From Phycisphaerae bacterium (GTDB taxonomy: Bacteria > Planctomycetota > Phycisphaerae > UBA1845), in assembly GCA_029260015.1 (NCBI GenBank), contig JAJDEB010000016.1, positions 81,389 through 145,388 on the forward strand: DNA of 64,000 nucleotides, in the 5' to 3' direction. A program made the translations under genes and the position numbers. Shown in pieces: positions 10,015-19,624 of the stretch (the first letter of the stretch is position 1; each line of letters starts with the position of its first letter). Under the pieces are notes generated by a model. That model was not told the DNA's origin, made no database searches, and saw only the letters and a list, made by a program, of their open reading frames with translations.

Positions 10015-11512
10015 GGCGTCGTTCTCCTTCGCGGCCTCTAACCGGATATGCCAATCCCAACCGCGTTAAATCACGGTGATAAACGATCTGGGCCAACGGT
10101 CCGCGCATATCGACGACCACTTGCAATCGGGAAAACACACCGACATGATCGGCGAACCCAATCGACTCGATCGAGAACTGCCGCCCGCGAGCAGTGATCT
10201 GATTTTCGACGAACGAAAACGTGTGAAAATCGAGTATCTGCTCCGTCAACAGCCAGCCAATCGTCGACTTGATCGGACCGGTCACCGTCGCTCGCTTCTG
10301 CATGATCATCGGAATCGCTTCGGGCGGAAGTCCTTTGATCGTCGCCAGCACCCTTGGCGGCGCGGTGTTGATATTAATCAAGCCGTACTGCTCGGGGGCT
10401 TGGTTCAATGTGCAATTGTCGAACAATTTTGCCACCGCATCACCGCGCAGCGGCGACGATTGCAGAATGTTATCAATGGTGCGATCTTCCAGATAAAGCG
10501 CCAGCGTGTACGTCTTAGCCGTGCCACGATCCCGCGTCGCACCAATCAAAAAGTCCACCACCTGCTGATCGTTAAACACTTCTTCCAGACGCGGGCGAAT
10601 CTTTGCCTCATCAGTGAACATGTAGATGCGCGGTTTGTTGTCGTTGCTGACATTAAAATCATGCGAGTACACCGTGATATACGGCAGCAACCCGCGCTCG
10701 AGGAACCCGTCGCCATTGTCCATGGGAAACGACGTTTCACCGTCATCTTCATTGGGGGTCAGCAAACCGTTGCGATCGTAGTCTTCACCATAGAGCAACT
10801 GCCCAGTCATGCCTTTGACCATCAGCAATTCTTCAACCGTTTCAAACGGGGCGTTCTTCGCCCGGTGCGGTGTCGGAAGCGTACCGTAATACAGACCCTC
10901 CGCACCGAACTCACGCTGCTCGTCATCACTGTCGCGCCAGTCCATGATCGCATGCACCAACTCCAACGGCTCTCTGCCGTCGGTAATGAGCGGAGCGATC
11001 AGGCTCAAGAGCTGCTCTTCGCTGGCAAAGTTAATGTTGACCTTCGCCGACTCATCGGTCACGCCATAACGCACCAGTGTTTCATCGTCGATCGGGTTGT
11101 CGGCGACGATGCTGAAGCGGTAGCCGACGCGATCTTCCGAATCTTCGTTCAACTCGCCCTTGCCAAGGTTCTGATCCGTTGCATTCGGGCTCCACACCAG
11201 GGCTTGGTCGAACCGCACCGGGTTGTGATACCAAACCTGCGGATTGTCGCGCTCGGTTCGCAGCATGTGGCGAACGGCTTGCACGCCTGCTTCAGCCGCC
11301 AACCGACACTGCAACCGCTGCGACATCGCCATGCCAGCCGAATGGTCGGCTTGCACATGAAAGGCGTAACTCGCCGTCAAGAGCGAAAGGAGCAGCAGCA
11401 CCACCAGCACGACTGGAAGGATCAAGCCGCGCGAGCGACCGCGCGCACAAGTACGATGCGCCATTTCATCAGGCAGAATCGTCTGACCACTTGCTGGTTT
11501 GAACACCGTCAT
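9995..11512 (-). CDS. gspK: GspK-like minor pseudopilin
   Basis: About 505 residues from ATG 11512; a TTG at 11524 overlapping the gspJ stop is an alternative. The N-terminus has a basic leader and then a hydrophobic helix RSRGLILPVVLVVLLLLSLL. A Gly precedes the probable prepilin peptidase cut and the Glu at position +5 is absent, a known peculiarity of GspK. The large globular part holds the features of GspK: SDESAKVNINFASEEQLLSLI, DWRDSDDEQREFGAEGLYYG, and a later ININTAPPRVLATIKGLP helix-hairpin-helix-like segment. GspK caps the pseudopilus tip with GspI and GspJ, the genes just upstream. Confidence 0.88.
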   Translation of the reverse strand: MTVFKPASGQTILPDEMAHRTCARGRSRGLILPVVLVVLLLLSLLTASYAFHVQADHSAGMAMSQRLQCRLAAEAGVQAVRHMLRTERDNPQVWYHNPVRFDQALVWSPNATDQNLGKGELNEDSEDRVGYRFSIVADNPIDDETLVRYGVTDESAKVNINFASEEQLLSLIAPLITDGREPLELVHAIMDWRDSDDEQREFGAEGLYYGTLPTPHRAKNAPFETVEELLMVKGMTGQLLYGEDYDRNGLLTPNEDDGETSFPMDNGDGFLERGLLPYITVYSHDFNVSNDNKPRIYMFTDEAKIRPRLEEVFNDQQVVDFLIGATRDRGTAKTYTLALYLEDRTIDNILQSSPLRGDAVAKLFDNCTLNQAPEQYGLININTAPPRVLATIKGLPPEAIPMIMQKRATVTGPIKSTIGWLLTEQILDFHTFSFVENQITARGRQFSIESIGFADHVGVFSRLQVVVDMRGPLAQIVYHRDLTRLGLAYPVRGREGERRLVIAEN

Positions 11513-11520
11513 GCGTTCGC

Positions 11521-12360
11521 TCAAATGCCTTCCGAAAACGCGGAGACCTCGCGCGACATGCGCGATCCAAAAAACACATCCGCCTGCTCAGGCCGCACCA
11601 GAATCGTGTACCGATCACCGGGAAGCGGGTCGATTTCATCATCGTCTTCAAGAAAATCGTCCTCGACGATGTCCATGTCTTCGGACTCGGGAATCTCCGG
11701 AACAAATCCAATGGTGATCCGCACCAACTGCGGCAGCGAATTACCCTGGGTCAGTTCCCAATCATCCCACCAGTTGGCTCCGTCAAAATACTTCAATTCC
11801 AGAAATCGAATTTCCGGAGCGTAGAGTTCTTCCTTAAACGCCATCTGCACTTCGTCGACTTCCTCAGCCGATTCCTCAGCCTCCTCGCTCGTGATGATGG
11901 CATCGCGCAGGTACGTCTTGCTTTCGCGCCGCACCAGACCGAGCGCCCTTGGATCTCCGTCTTCCGTCAAGTTGTCTTCGTCCCACGCGATGTAGTAACG
12001 AATCTGCTGCAAATCGAACTGCGGTGGGATACGTTGCTGCCGGACCGATCGCACTTCGCTGAGCTTGCGGTCGGGCATCACCAATGTGTTGACTTCGATT
12101 CGATCCTTGTACCCAAACACGCCAATGCCATAACCGGGAACATTGCCGACGGATTGGCGAACCTCGCGGGCCATCCTTTCGAGAATCACCCGGGCAAGCT
12201 GCGCGTCGCGGCTGCGCTTGGTTCCTTCCTCACGTTGGACCAGAGCGTTGTTGTAAAACAACATCAGCATCGTCATCAGCATGATCAGCAGACTGATGGC
12301 GATGACCACTTCAAGCAGCGTGAATCCGCGTCGCGTTTGTTTGTGCATGTACCGTAACAT
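11521..12360 (-). CDS. gspJ: GspJ-like minor pseudopilin
   Basis: 279 residues. The class III signal RRGFTLLEVVIAISLL, with Gly at -1, Phe at +1 and Glu at +5, is the standard prepilin cleavage motif followed by the membrane helix. The body is acidic (ESEDMDIVEDDFLEDDDEIDP near the end). The start codon ATG 12360 shares one base with the gspI stop (TAATG), and its own stop overlaps a possible TTG start of gspK. In type II systems GspJ joins the GspI-GspK tip complex. Assignment to J rather than another minor pseudopilin rests on order H-I-J-K and size. Confidence 0.82.
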   Translation of the reverse strand: MLRYMHKQTRRGFTLLEVVIAISLLIMLMTMLMLFYNNALVQREEGTKRSRDAQLARVILERMAREVRQSVGNVPGYGIGVFGYKDRIEVNTLVMPDRKLSEVRSVRQQRIPPQFDLQQIRYYIAWDEDNLTEDGDPRALGLVRRESKTYLRDAIITSEEAEESAEEVDEVQMAFKEELYAPEIRFLELKYFDGANWWDDWELTQGNSLPQLVRITIGFVPEIPESEDMDIVEDDFLEDDDEIDPLPGDRYTILVRPEQADVFFGSRMSREVSAFSEGI

Positions 12361-13430
12361 TAACGTCCGCCTCGACGCCCACCGCGCCGACCACCACCGC
12401 GCGGGTTGCGTCCACCGCGCCGGGATCCGTCTTCTTCACCGTCGACTCCATTGGCACCGTCGTCGGAACCGCCATCGCCCGAACCATCGTCGTCAGCATT
12501 ACCGCCGTCAGCATTGCCGCCGCCAGAATTACCACCGCCAGCCGCACCGCCTTCTCCTCCGCTGCCGTCCTCGACGCCGTCATCCGGCACTTCATCTCCT
12601 AAACCAGTGTCGTTTGATCCACCGTCGCCAGAACTACCGTCGCCAGAACTACCGTCTCCAGAAGTTCCATCGCCAGAATCGCCATCACCGGAATTACCGT
12701 CGGCTTCGTTACGCTGCTCGGCAAAAATCGCTTCCAGCAAAGGGCGAATCTCGGCAGGCACCATATTCAGAATACTGTCTTCACCGACACCCAATGCCGG
12801 CATCAACACGGGCAGAACTTCCAACAGTTCTTCCATGCTCATGTCGCGAAACATCGCCGGATTCAATTCGTTGACATTCACCGACCCACCGCCAACCACC
12901 GACAACTGATCGTTGATCTCTGCCGCCCGCTCCTCATCCAGACCAAAGTCCGTCGTCAGATCGAGCGCCCTGGGAAGCGTGCGCAGCGTGTGATACGTCT
13001 TGATCACCACTGCTTCCTCAAAGTCAAAATCCTCATCGACTTCCAGATCGCGATCCGGGTCATAGAGAATCTGCAACGTCACCGCCACCATTGGCGTATC
13101 CAGCGGATGCCTCGGCGCGGTTGGGTTCGGATCTTCCGGAAGTGGCAGCGCCAACAGACGCCACCCGTAGAACGGAAACAATCCGCCGAACTCGTCTTCC
13201 TGTTCGAGTTCCAATTCCAACAGACCCGTGTCCATTTCCGCCAACTTCGATTCGGCGAGAAACACCACGCGGGCCATATGATTGGTTTGATACGTTTGAT
13301 CCGTCGCCGACTGAAGCTGCGCCCCGATGACCGCCATCCCCATCACGAGCAGACCAACCGCCACCACCACTTCCAGCAACAAGAACGCTGGCAGCTTTGC
13401 GGCATTAAATTCTGGCGATCTTCGGATCAT
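12360..13430 (-). CDS. gspI: GspI-like minor pseudopilin with long Gly/Asp-rich and RGG tail
   Basis: 356 residues, far longer than usual GspI (about 120-150). N-terminal prepilin helix is AFLLLEVVVAVGLLVMG with Glu at +5, but the residue before the predicted cut is Ala instead of Gly. Residues up to about 240 form the globular region. The last 115 residues are low complexity: SGDG/SSGDG units, then Gly/Asn/Asp, ending in an Arg-Gly-rich tail (RRGGRRGGR). It overlaps gspH by 4 nt (ATGA) and gspJ by 1 nt, so it is part of the coupled block. Role by position: pseudopilus tip. The function of the tail is unknown. Confidence 0.75.
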   Translation of the reverse strand: MIRRSPEFNAAKLPAFLLLEVVVAVGLLVMGMAVIGAQLQSATDQTYQTNHMARVVFLAESKLAEMDTGLLELELEQEDEFGGLFPFYGWRLLALPLPEDPNPTAPRHPLDTPMVAVTLQILYDPDRDLEVDEDFDFEEAVVIKTYHTLRTLPRALDLTTDFGLDEERAAEINDQLSVVGGGSVNVNELNPAMFRDMSMEELLEVLPVLMPALGVGEDSILNMVPAEIRPLLEAIFAEQRNEADGNSGDGDSGDGTSGDGSSGDGSSGDGGSNDTGLGDEVPDDGVEDGSGGEGGAAGGGNSGGGNADGGNADDDGSGDGGSDDGANGVDGEEDGSRRGGRNPRGGGRRGGRRGGR

Positions 13431-14212
13431 CGTCTCACACTCGCCTCGCGGATCTCCAGCACGTTGTCTTCAGTCAGCTTTTGCGCCTGCAAAAAGTCCT
13501 TGCGCAACACCGGCGGCCAACCATGCTCCTGCATCATTTCCAACTCTTCGATGTAAAGCGTACGTTGCAACCACGCCAAACCCGTCAGCCCGTCGAGGAT
13601 TACCTCCAACCGGCCAAACTTGGTCTCGTCGTCTAAATCCTCAAGCGATACTTCCACCGGCGCATCGGTCAGCAAGAACGTCGCCCACTCGCTGGTGCCA
13701 TCGGTATCAAATACCAGCGGCGGAAACTCTTCCTCGTAAGACTCGCCAGCCGTATCTTCAATGTCTTCGAGTCGTTCGTCTTCCAACTCCAGCGCCAACT
13801 CATCTTGGCCAAGCAACTGATCAACGGTGGGTTTGCCCAACCGCACCTTCACGCATCGGATGTCACGCAGCAACGTTTTGTCCTGCGCCCAAGCCGCTAA
13901 CACCGGTCGAAACTGCTCCGGAAACTCAAGCGGACGATCTTCGACTTCGACCACCGGCTGACGTTGACTGCCCCGCCCGTCGAGCTCGTCATCGCGCGGG
14001 AAGCGAATGCGGTATCGACATCCGTCGATCATCGCGTTGGCCCGCGTCAGTTGAATCAGCGCTCGCATCTGCCGGGCTGATTCGGGCAGTTGCGCCCGAA
14101 AGAAATCGTTGGTCAGACTCGGCATCACCATCGCCATGACAATCGCCAGCAATCCTGTAACCAACAGAATCTCAAGCAGCGAAAACCCGCGATGTTGTGA
14201 GCTACTTTTCAT
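13427..14212 (-). CDS. gspH: GspH-like minor pseudopilin
   Basis: 261 residues from ATG 14212. The leader ends QHRGFSLLEILLVTGLLAIVM, a clear prepilin cleavage site (Gly -1, Phe +1, Glu +5) followed by a membrane helix. The remaining part is acidic and matches the size of GspH-type pseudopilins. It is followed by gspI with a 4-nt overlap. A gap of 117 nt separates it from gspG upstream; nothing distinct was seen there. Confidence 0.8.
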   Translation of the reverse strand: MKSSSQHRGFSLLEILLVTGLLAIVMAMVMPSLTNDFFRAQLPESARQMRALIQLTRANAMIDGCRYRIRFPRDDELDGRGSQRQPVVEVEDRPLEFPEQFRPVLAAWAQDKTLLRDIRCVKVRLGKPTVDQLLGQDELALELEDERLEDIEDTAGESYEEEFPPLVFDTDGTSEWATFLLTDAPVEVSLEDLDDETKFGRLEVILDGLTGLAWLQRTLYIEELEMMQEHGWPPVLRKDFLQAQKLTEDNVLEIREASVRR

Positions 14213-14329
14213 GTTGCCTAAAGATGCAGCCCGAAGCCCGAGACGATCGACGGATCGTCAATCATCTCGAACTTCGGCGCTGTGACTGGTGCAAGTCTCA
14301 ATTCGATTCAGGTAGCGAACCCGAATCGA

Positions 14330-14800
14330 CTATTTTTCTTTCCAGTTCTTGATGTCGTCTTCGGTGCCTTCTTTGCGATCCGGACCCTTGCTGTAAAGGT
14401 CGTAGCCGTCTTCGTTGAATTTACCGGGCGACTCGTAAACGAATTCCTGGCTCCACGGATCAACCATTTCTTCGGGTGGTGTTTCGATGTACGGCCCCTT
14501 CCAGATCTTATCTTCCTCGTCGATGCTGCTGGGAATCGAATGGAGCGCCGCAAGACCTTCGCTCGTATCCGGATAGGTTCCGACGTCGAAGCGATAACGC
14601 TTGAGCGCACCGGCAATCGGACCGCTGCGTCCAACCGCAGTTGCAGCAAGACCATTCTTGGCATCATTGCTTCCCGACATCAGCGCCGGCACCACGAACG
14701 CTGCGAGCAGCGCGAGAATGCCAACCACGATGAGGATTTCCAGAAGCGAAAACCCACGACGAATCTGTTTTCTTTTTCTTTGCACTTGCCCAATCATCAT
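14330..14800 (-). CDS. gspG: GspG major pseudopilin
   Basis: 156 residues. Start chosen at ATG 14800 (followed by a second ATG) because AAAGGA lies 6 nt upstream; the reading frame is open further upstream into the end of gspF. Prepilin motif RRGFSLLEILIVVGILALLAAFVVPALM is canonical. The C-terminal part has the GspG signature of a processed core pilin: GALKRYRFDVGTYPDTSEGL, then WKGPYIETPPEEMVDPWSQEF and a final YDLYSKGPDRKEGTEDDI Ca-binding-type loop. GspG subunits form the pseudopilus shaft. Confidence 0.95.
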   Translation of the reverse strand: MMIGQVQRKRKQIRRGFSLLEILIVVGILALLAAFVVPALMSGSNDAKNGLAATAVGRSGPIAGALKRYRFDVGTYPDTSEGLAALHSIPSSIDEEDKIWKGPYIETPPEEMVDPWSQEFVYESPGKFNEDGYDLYSKGPDRKEGTEDDIKNWKEK

Positions 14801-14858
14801 TCCAATCCTTTTGCTAGATGGATCCAAAATCTCGTAAATGTTTCGTACCAGACGGCAA

Positions 14859-16064
14859 CTACATTCCACCGCCTTGTGACATCGTCAAAATCGGCAGCAA
14901 CAGCGCCATGGCGATACACAACACCATCACCGCCATCACCAGAAGCAGAATCGGTTCCAACAACCGCACAGCCACATCAATCGAACGGGCCGTTCTGGTT
15001 TCGTTCGTATCTGCGATCTGCACGAGAACGTTGTCGAGGTTGTTGCTTTCCTCGGCGACGGCCATCATGTCGATCACGTCTTCCGGAAACAGACCGCTCT
15101 TACCCAGCGGCGTCGAAAGCGACTCTCCCTTTTGTACACTCGTTGCAGCTTCGCCGATGCGTTCCGATAGAATACGGTTTCCCGTGGAACCCTTTGCGAT
15201 ATCCAAAGCCTGCAAAATGGGCACGCCATTGCCCAAAAGTGTGCCTAAAATCCTGCAAAATCGGCACACCGCCACCATGGTAATAATCTTCCCAAGCATC
15301 GGACCTTTCAGCTTAAGTCGATCCCAGGCGATTTGGCCGTTTTCAGTCTTCAAATACGCATAAGCCCCCACAACCACCAATGCAATCGTGATGAGAATCA
15401 CGTGGTAATAATTAAGCAGCAAATCGGTGATGCCAAACACAAGATGGCTCAGCGCGTTAAACGACTCTTCCCGCAAGTGTTTACGCAATTCCGGGACGAC
15501 GAAAATCATCAGAAACGTCACGATCGTCGTACCCGCAAACATCAAAACGCACGGATAAATCATCGATCCAATCAGCTTGTTGCGAAGCTCGTCCTGCCGT
15601 TCTGCAAACATCGCGATTCGCGACAGCACATCCTCTAAGAATCCGCCGCTCTCGCCCGCCCGCACCATCGTGACGTGCAAATCGGCGAAGGCGTTGGGAT
15701 GCTTGGCCATCGCATCGCCCAGCGTTTCACCTGTTGAAACATCTTCGCGTACGTCGCGCAGGACCGCCGACAACACCGGACTCGTATTTTGCCGACCCAG
15801 CACTTCCAAACTACGAAGCAAGGGAACCCCGGCTCGCAACAGGTCGGCAAGCTGTGTGTAGAACGACGTCTGATGCTTGAGCTTGACCTTCTTCTTCCTG
15901 CCGGATATCACCGATGCCGTTGCGCCACCGCCTTCCTCGACGGAAACTGGGAAAAGTGACTGCTCATCGAGTAGGCGCAAGGCGGCTGACTGGTTGTCGG
16001 CTTGCAACGCACCGGTCACAGCCTGCCCGTCATTGGCAATGGCCTTGTATCGAAAAGTCGGCAT
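14859..16064 (-). CDS. gspF: GspF inner membrane platform protein
   Basis: 401 residues from ATG 16064 (MPTFRYKAIANDGQ), the usual GspF start and length; the frame is open for 64 more codons upstream but these do not resemble the family. Two GspF domains are visible: residues about 65-190 (FYTQLADLLRAGVPLLRSLEVLGRQ...GESGGFLEDVLSRIA) and about 270-395 (VCRFCRILGTLLGNGVPILQALDIAKGS...VAEESNNLDNVLVQIA), with three membrane helices. GspF is the polytopic core of the platform that GspE drives. It is followed by gspG. Confidence 0.94.
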   Translation of the reverse strand: MPTFRYKAIANDGQAVTGALQADNQSAALRLLDEQSLFPVSVEEGGGATASVISGRKKKVKLKHQTSFYTQLADLLRAGVPLLRSLEVLGRQNTSPVLSAVLRDVREDVSTGETLGDAMAKHPNAFADLHVTMVRAGESGGFLEDVLSRIAMFAERQDELRNKLIGSMIYPCVLMFAGTTIVTFLMIFVVPELRKHLREESFNALSHLVFGITDLLLNYYHVILITIALVVVGAYAYLKTENGQIAWDRLKLKGPMLGKIITMVAVCRFCRILGTLLGNGVPILQALDIAKGSTGNRILSERIGEAATSVQKGESLSTPLGKSGLFPEDVIDMMAVAEESNNLDNVLVQIADTNETRTARSIDVAVRLLEPILLLVMAVMVLCIAMALLLPILTMSQGGGM

Positions 16065-16511
16065 CGTGATATCTGCTTGGCGGCGGATCGACGCTGCGCA
16101 AGAACCCAGTCTGCGCAAAAGAGCGGTCCGCCCCAAATCTCCGCGAACACCCAATTTAAGTGTTACGGGCATGGCGGCCAAGATAGGCGCACGAGAAGTG
16201 TACAACTGCTCGCATGCTCTTGACCGTCCTTGGTCCTGTCGAGCACGCTTCGCCAAATGAAGCGATCGCGTGTACCTTACTTCGCCGCAAGCACTTACGT
16301 CAATCAGATAATTGCATATCCATTCGTTGGTTCTGCAATCTCTCCGAATCCTCCTTGTGCAGTTTCTACACCGCGAGGATCAGCCGATTGCAGTTAATTT
16401 GGGAAGAGTTTGATAGTGGGCAGGGATTTGGGGACACCTCGGGTGGTTCAACCATTCCAGGCTGCTTGGGCAACCTGAACCTCCTACTTTAACTTCCTAT
16501 GGGATATGAAC
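16065..16511. other. gspE-gspF intergenic region
   Basis: A 447-nt gap inside the gsp operon. No convincing gene, terminator or promoter was recognised; the open frame upstream of gspF continues through part of it without family similarity. Confidence 0.4.
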
Positions 16512-18182
16512 TTAGGCCTTGGCGACGCGGAGGACTTCGCTGATGGTGGTCTTGCCTTCGCGAACCTTATCCCAGCCGTCTTCGCGCATGGCTCGGAATC
16601 CGCCCGCCCGAGCGACCTTCAGCAGATCGCCAGACGTCCCGCGCTGAATAATCACCTCGCGAATGTCGTCGGTGATCCGCAGAAACTCGTAGATTCCCAC
16701 GCGGCCTTTGAATCCGGTGTCGCGGCATTCCTTGCAACCGACTCCTCGGAAGATTTTTCCATTCGTAGGCAATTCAAAATCGTCTGGCACCTCGGAAGGT
16801 TCGGGCGCGAACTCTTCGGCGCACTTCGGACAGATGCGGCGGACCAGTCGCTGAGCCAACACACCTTCAACCGAACTGCTGACCAGGAACGCTTCAACGC
16901 CCATGTCGAGAAGTCGCGTTGCAGCGCTGGCTGAGTCGTTGGTGTGCAGCGTACTGAAAACCAAGTGACCGGTGAGCGATGCGTTAATCGCCACCTCGGC
17001 TGTTTCCTTGTCACGAATTTCACCAACCAGAATCACGTCGGGGTCGTGTCGCAAGAACGCGCGCAAGCCGAATGCAAACGTCAGACCAATCGACGGTTTC
17101 ATCTGCACCTGATTGATGCCGTCAATGTAATACTCAACCGGATCTTCAACCGTCAGAATTTTAACCGCGTCGCTCTTGATGCTGTTGAGCGCCGCATAAA
17201 GCGACGTCGTCTTACCGCTACCCGTTGGACCGGTGACGAGAATGATCCCGTGCGGCATGGTGATGATTTTTTTCCAAGAGTCATAAACCTCTTCACCCAT
17301 CCCCAGGTCGGCCATGCTGAGCAGCACCGACTGCTTGTCGAGGATACGCATGACCACGCCCTCACCGTGGGCGGCGGGGATAATACTGACACGCAAATCG
17401 ATATCGCGATTCTGCGCGCGAATGCGAAAACCACCGTCCTGCGGCAAGCGTTTTTCGGCGATATTTAAGTTCGAGAGAATCTTGATGCGACTGATGATCG
17501 CGTTCTGAAAACGCCGTATTTCAGGGGGAACGTGCGTGGTGTGCAGCACGCCGTCGATGCGATAACGAATGCGCAAGTCATTTTCAAACGGTTCGATGTG
17601 AATATCGCTCGCCCGGTCGCGGATCGCTTCGACGAGGATTTCGTTGACCAGTTTCACCACCGTCGCTTCCTGCGCGGCTTCTAAGATATCTCCAGATTCA
17701 TCATCGACATCGGTAACGACTTCCACCTCGTCGATACCGATCATTTCTTCAACAGTTTGACCACCAACACCGTAGTGTTCGCGAATCACGCGGAGGATGT
17801 CAGCTTCGGATGCGAGTACCGGTTCGACTTTACAACCTGTGAGCATGCGCAGTTCGTCAAACGCATAAAGGTCAAATGGATTCGACGTCGCCAAACGAAT
17901 CGCGCCATTCTTGCGATCGATCGGAAACAGGTTGTAGCGGTGAACCGTTCGCGACGGGACGACCTTCAACAACTCGCGATCGACTTTGATCTTGGTGAGG
18001 TCAACGAACGGAATGGAAAGTTGTTCGCCGCGGGCTTCGATCACTTCGAGTTCAGTGGCGAACCCCATATCGACGAGTTTCTTTTCAACGGGAACGCTTT
18101 CGGTCGCGCCAGCTTTCTCCGCTTCGGCGCGCTGTTCGTCCGTGATCTTTCCGTGCTTAATGAGTATCGATGCGATCGTCAC
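16512..18182 (-). CDS. gspE: GspE/PilB-family secretion ATPase
   Basis: 556 residues; GTG start at 18182 with AGGA 7 nt upstream. Residues 1-150 are the N1E/MshEN-type domain (ASILIKHGKITDEQ, GEQLSIPFVDL). The ATPase core has Walker A GPTGSGKTTSLYAAL near residue 318, the Asp box (VKILTVEDPVEYYIDGINQ), Walker B (RHDPDVILVGEIRDKETAE) and the His box (THGH-like segment GHLVFSTLHTNDS). A zinc-binding tetracysteine, CPKC near residue 451 and CKEC near 484, is present as in true GspE. It powers pseudopilus assembly through GspL and GspF. First gene of the gsp block. Confidence 0.95.
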   Translation of the reverse strand: MTIASILIKHGKITDEQRAEAEKAGATESVPVEKKLVDMGFATELEVIEARGEQLSIPFVDLTKIKVDRELLKVVPSRTVHRYNLFPIDRKNGAIRLATSNPFDLYAFDELRMLTGCKVEPVLASEADILRVIREHYGVGGQTVEEMIGIDEVEVVTDVDDESGDILEAAQEATVVKLVNEILVEAIRDRASDIHIEPFENDLRIRYRIDGVLHTTHVPPEIRRFQNAIISRIKILSNLNIAEKRLPQDGGFRIRAQNRDIDLRVSIIPAAHGEGVVMRILDKQSVLLSMADLGMGEEVYDSWKKIITMPHGIILVTGPTGSGKTTSLYAALNSIKSDAVKILTVEDPVEYYIDGINQVQMKPSIGLTFAFGLRAFLRHDPDVILVGEIRDKETAEVAINASLTGHLVFSTLHTNDSASAATRLLDMGVEAFLVSSSVEGVLAQRLVRRICPKCAEEFAPEPSEVPDDFELPTNGKIFRGVGCKECRDTGFKGRVGIYEFLRITDDIREVIIQRGTSGDLLKVARAGGFRAMREDGWDKVREGKTTISEVLRVAKA

Positions 18183-18536
18183 GCCTTAATCCTGCCTATT
18201 CAAACAAGCCAGCCAACCAAAGCTGGTAGCCATCATCTTTCATTGCCCGATTCGACCCAACCATCATATGCCAGTTGACTACAACTAGCGCACGTTGGGC
18301 ACATCGATTTATACCAAATCCGCACAGGGTGGTTTCATGGCATTTCCGGAATCTCCGAAACACCACTACAAGCCACAACCTCTTATCGGACAGATAGTTA
18401 CACGAACTTCACTCCATCGGCCGATAAGACCGCACACGTCCTAACTTCTTTGTTGCCATTGCGTTAGCATAGCCACTCTTACGCCGCATTCGGACGCGGC
18501 GATTACTGACGTATCTTGACCGACGGATTTCATTCG
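18183..18536. other. Divergent intergenic region gspE / threonine aldolase
   Basis: 354 nt between two divergent genes, so it should hold both promoters. No clear -35/-10 pair, repeat or small gene was recognised. Confidence 0.4.
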
Positions 18537-19589
18537 ATGCCCCACCCACCCGATTCAGACCGCCCGGTAATCGACCTTCGCAGCGACACCGTAACCCAGC
18601 CAACCGACGCCATGCGCGAAGCGATGATGAGCGCACCGCTTGGTGACGATATTTTCAGTGACGATCCGACCGTCAACGCGTTGCAAGATCGGGTGGCAAA
18701 AATGTTCGGCATGGATGCGGCACTCTTCGTACCGTCCGGAACGATGGCCAACCAAATCGCCATCCGCAGCCACACCGAACCAGGCGACGAAATCATCTGC
18801 CATCAGCTGAGCCACATCTACCTCTACGAAGCCGGCGCCCCCGCAGCGATTAGCGGATGCTCATTGCGATTGCTCAACGGTGATCGTGGCATGTTCACAC
18901 CCGATGATTTGCGTGCTGCTATCCGCCCTGTCGATCAACACTTTCCCGTCAGCCGCCTGTGCGTCATCGAAAACACGCAAAACCGAGGCGGGGGTTCCGT
19001 TTGGTCCGTCGACCAAATCGCGAAGATCAGCGAAGCGTCACGCGAACTCGGATTGAAAATGCACCTCGACGGCGCACGAATCATGAACGCCTGCGTCGCG
19101 TCAGGAACAAACGTAAAGGACTACGCCCAACACTTCGATTCAACTACAATCTGTTTTTCAAAAGGTCTCGGCGCACCGGTAGGGTCAGCCGTCGCGGGCA
19201 ACAAAACGTTTATCAACAGAGCAAGGCGATTCAGAAAAATGTTCGGCGGAGCGATGCGCCAGTCAGGCATACTAGCCGCTGCGGCCAACCACGCCCTCGA
19301 CCACCACGTCGATCGCCTCAAAGAAGATCACGAAAACGCGGCGACGCTAGCTAAACGATTGTCAAAAAACCCCAAAATCAAAGTCGATCCATGCGAAACC
19401 AATATTGTGTATTTCGATCTGAATGAAAGCGCAGGAACGGCACCAGAGTTGGAAGCCAAGCTGCTGCAAAACAATGTCAGAATGCTAGCTCTCGGCCCTC
19501 AACGCCTTCGGGCAGTAACGCATCTGCACATCACCAACGCTGACATCGATCACGCTGCGAAGATTATTCTCGAATCGATCGGCACTTAA
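18537..19589 (+). CDS. ltaE: Low-specificity L-threonine aldolase
   Basis: 350 residues from ATG 18537; a TTG at 18516 is also in frame but adds residues outside the family. PLP-dependent fold type I enzyme cleaving threonine or allo-threonine to glycine and acetaldehyde. The start [19 protein letters not shown], the [12 protein letters not shown] segment, the ASP/HLDGAR cofactor region ([12 protein letters not shown]) and the Schiff-base lysine in [12 protein letters not shown] are all present. Monocistronic; it converges on the potassium channel genes with a 35-nt gap in which no obvious terminator hairpin is seen. Confidence 0.93.
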   Translation: MPHPPDSDRPVIDLRSDTVTQPTDAMREAMMSAPLGDDIFSDDPTVNALQDRVAKMFGMDAALFVPSGTMANQIAIRSHTEPGDEIICHQLSHIYLYEAGAPAAISGCSLRLLNGDRGMFTPDDLRAAIRPVDQHFPVSRLCVIENTQNRGGGSVWSVDQIAKISEASRELGLKMHLDGARIMNACVASGTNVKDYAQHFDSTTICFSKGLGAPVGSAVAGNKTFINRARRFRKMFGGAMRQSGILAAAANHALDHHVDRLKEDHENAATLAKRLSKNPKIKVDPCETNIVYFDLNESAGTAPELEAKLLQNNVRMLALGPQRLRAVTHLHITNADIDHAAKIILESIGT

Positions 19590-19624
19590 CCACCCATCGG
19601 TGAGTCGAATGGTTACAAGACCCA

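Noticed and set aside
10076..11824. 582-codon open frame on the plus strand
   Set aside because: It lies entirely antisense to gspK and the end of gspJ, has basic, His-rich composition with no domain, and the minus-strand proteins show clear pseudopilin features.
12450..12700. Repetitive DNA that might be mistaken for a direct-repeat or CRISPR-like array
   Set aside because: The repeats are short (about 15 bp), in frame, and encode the SGDG tail of GspI; there are no unique spacers.
14282..15283. 333-codon open frame on the plus strand
   Set aside because: Antisense to gspG and gspF, without recognisable protein features; the minus-strand genes are well supported.
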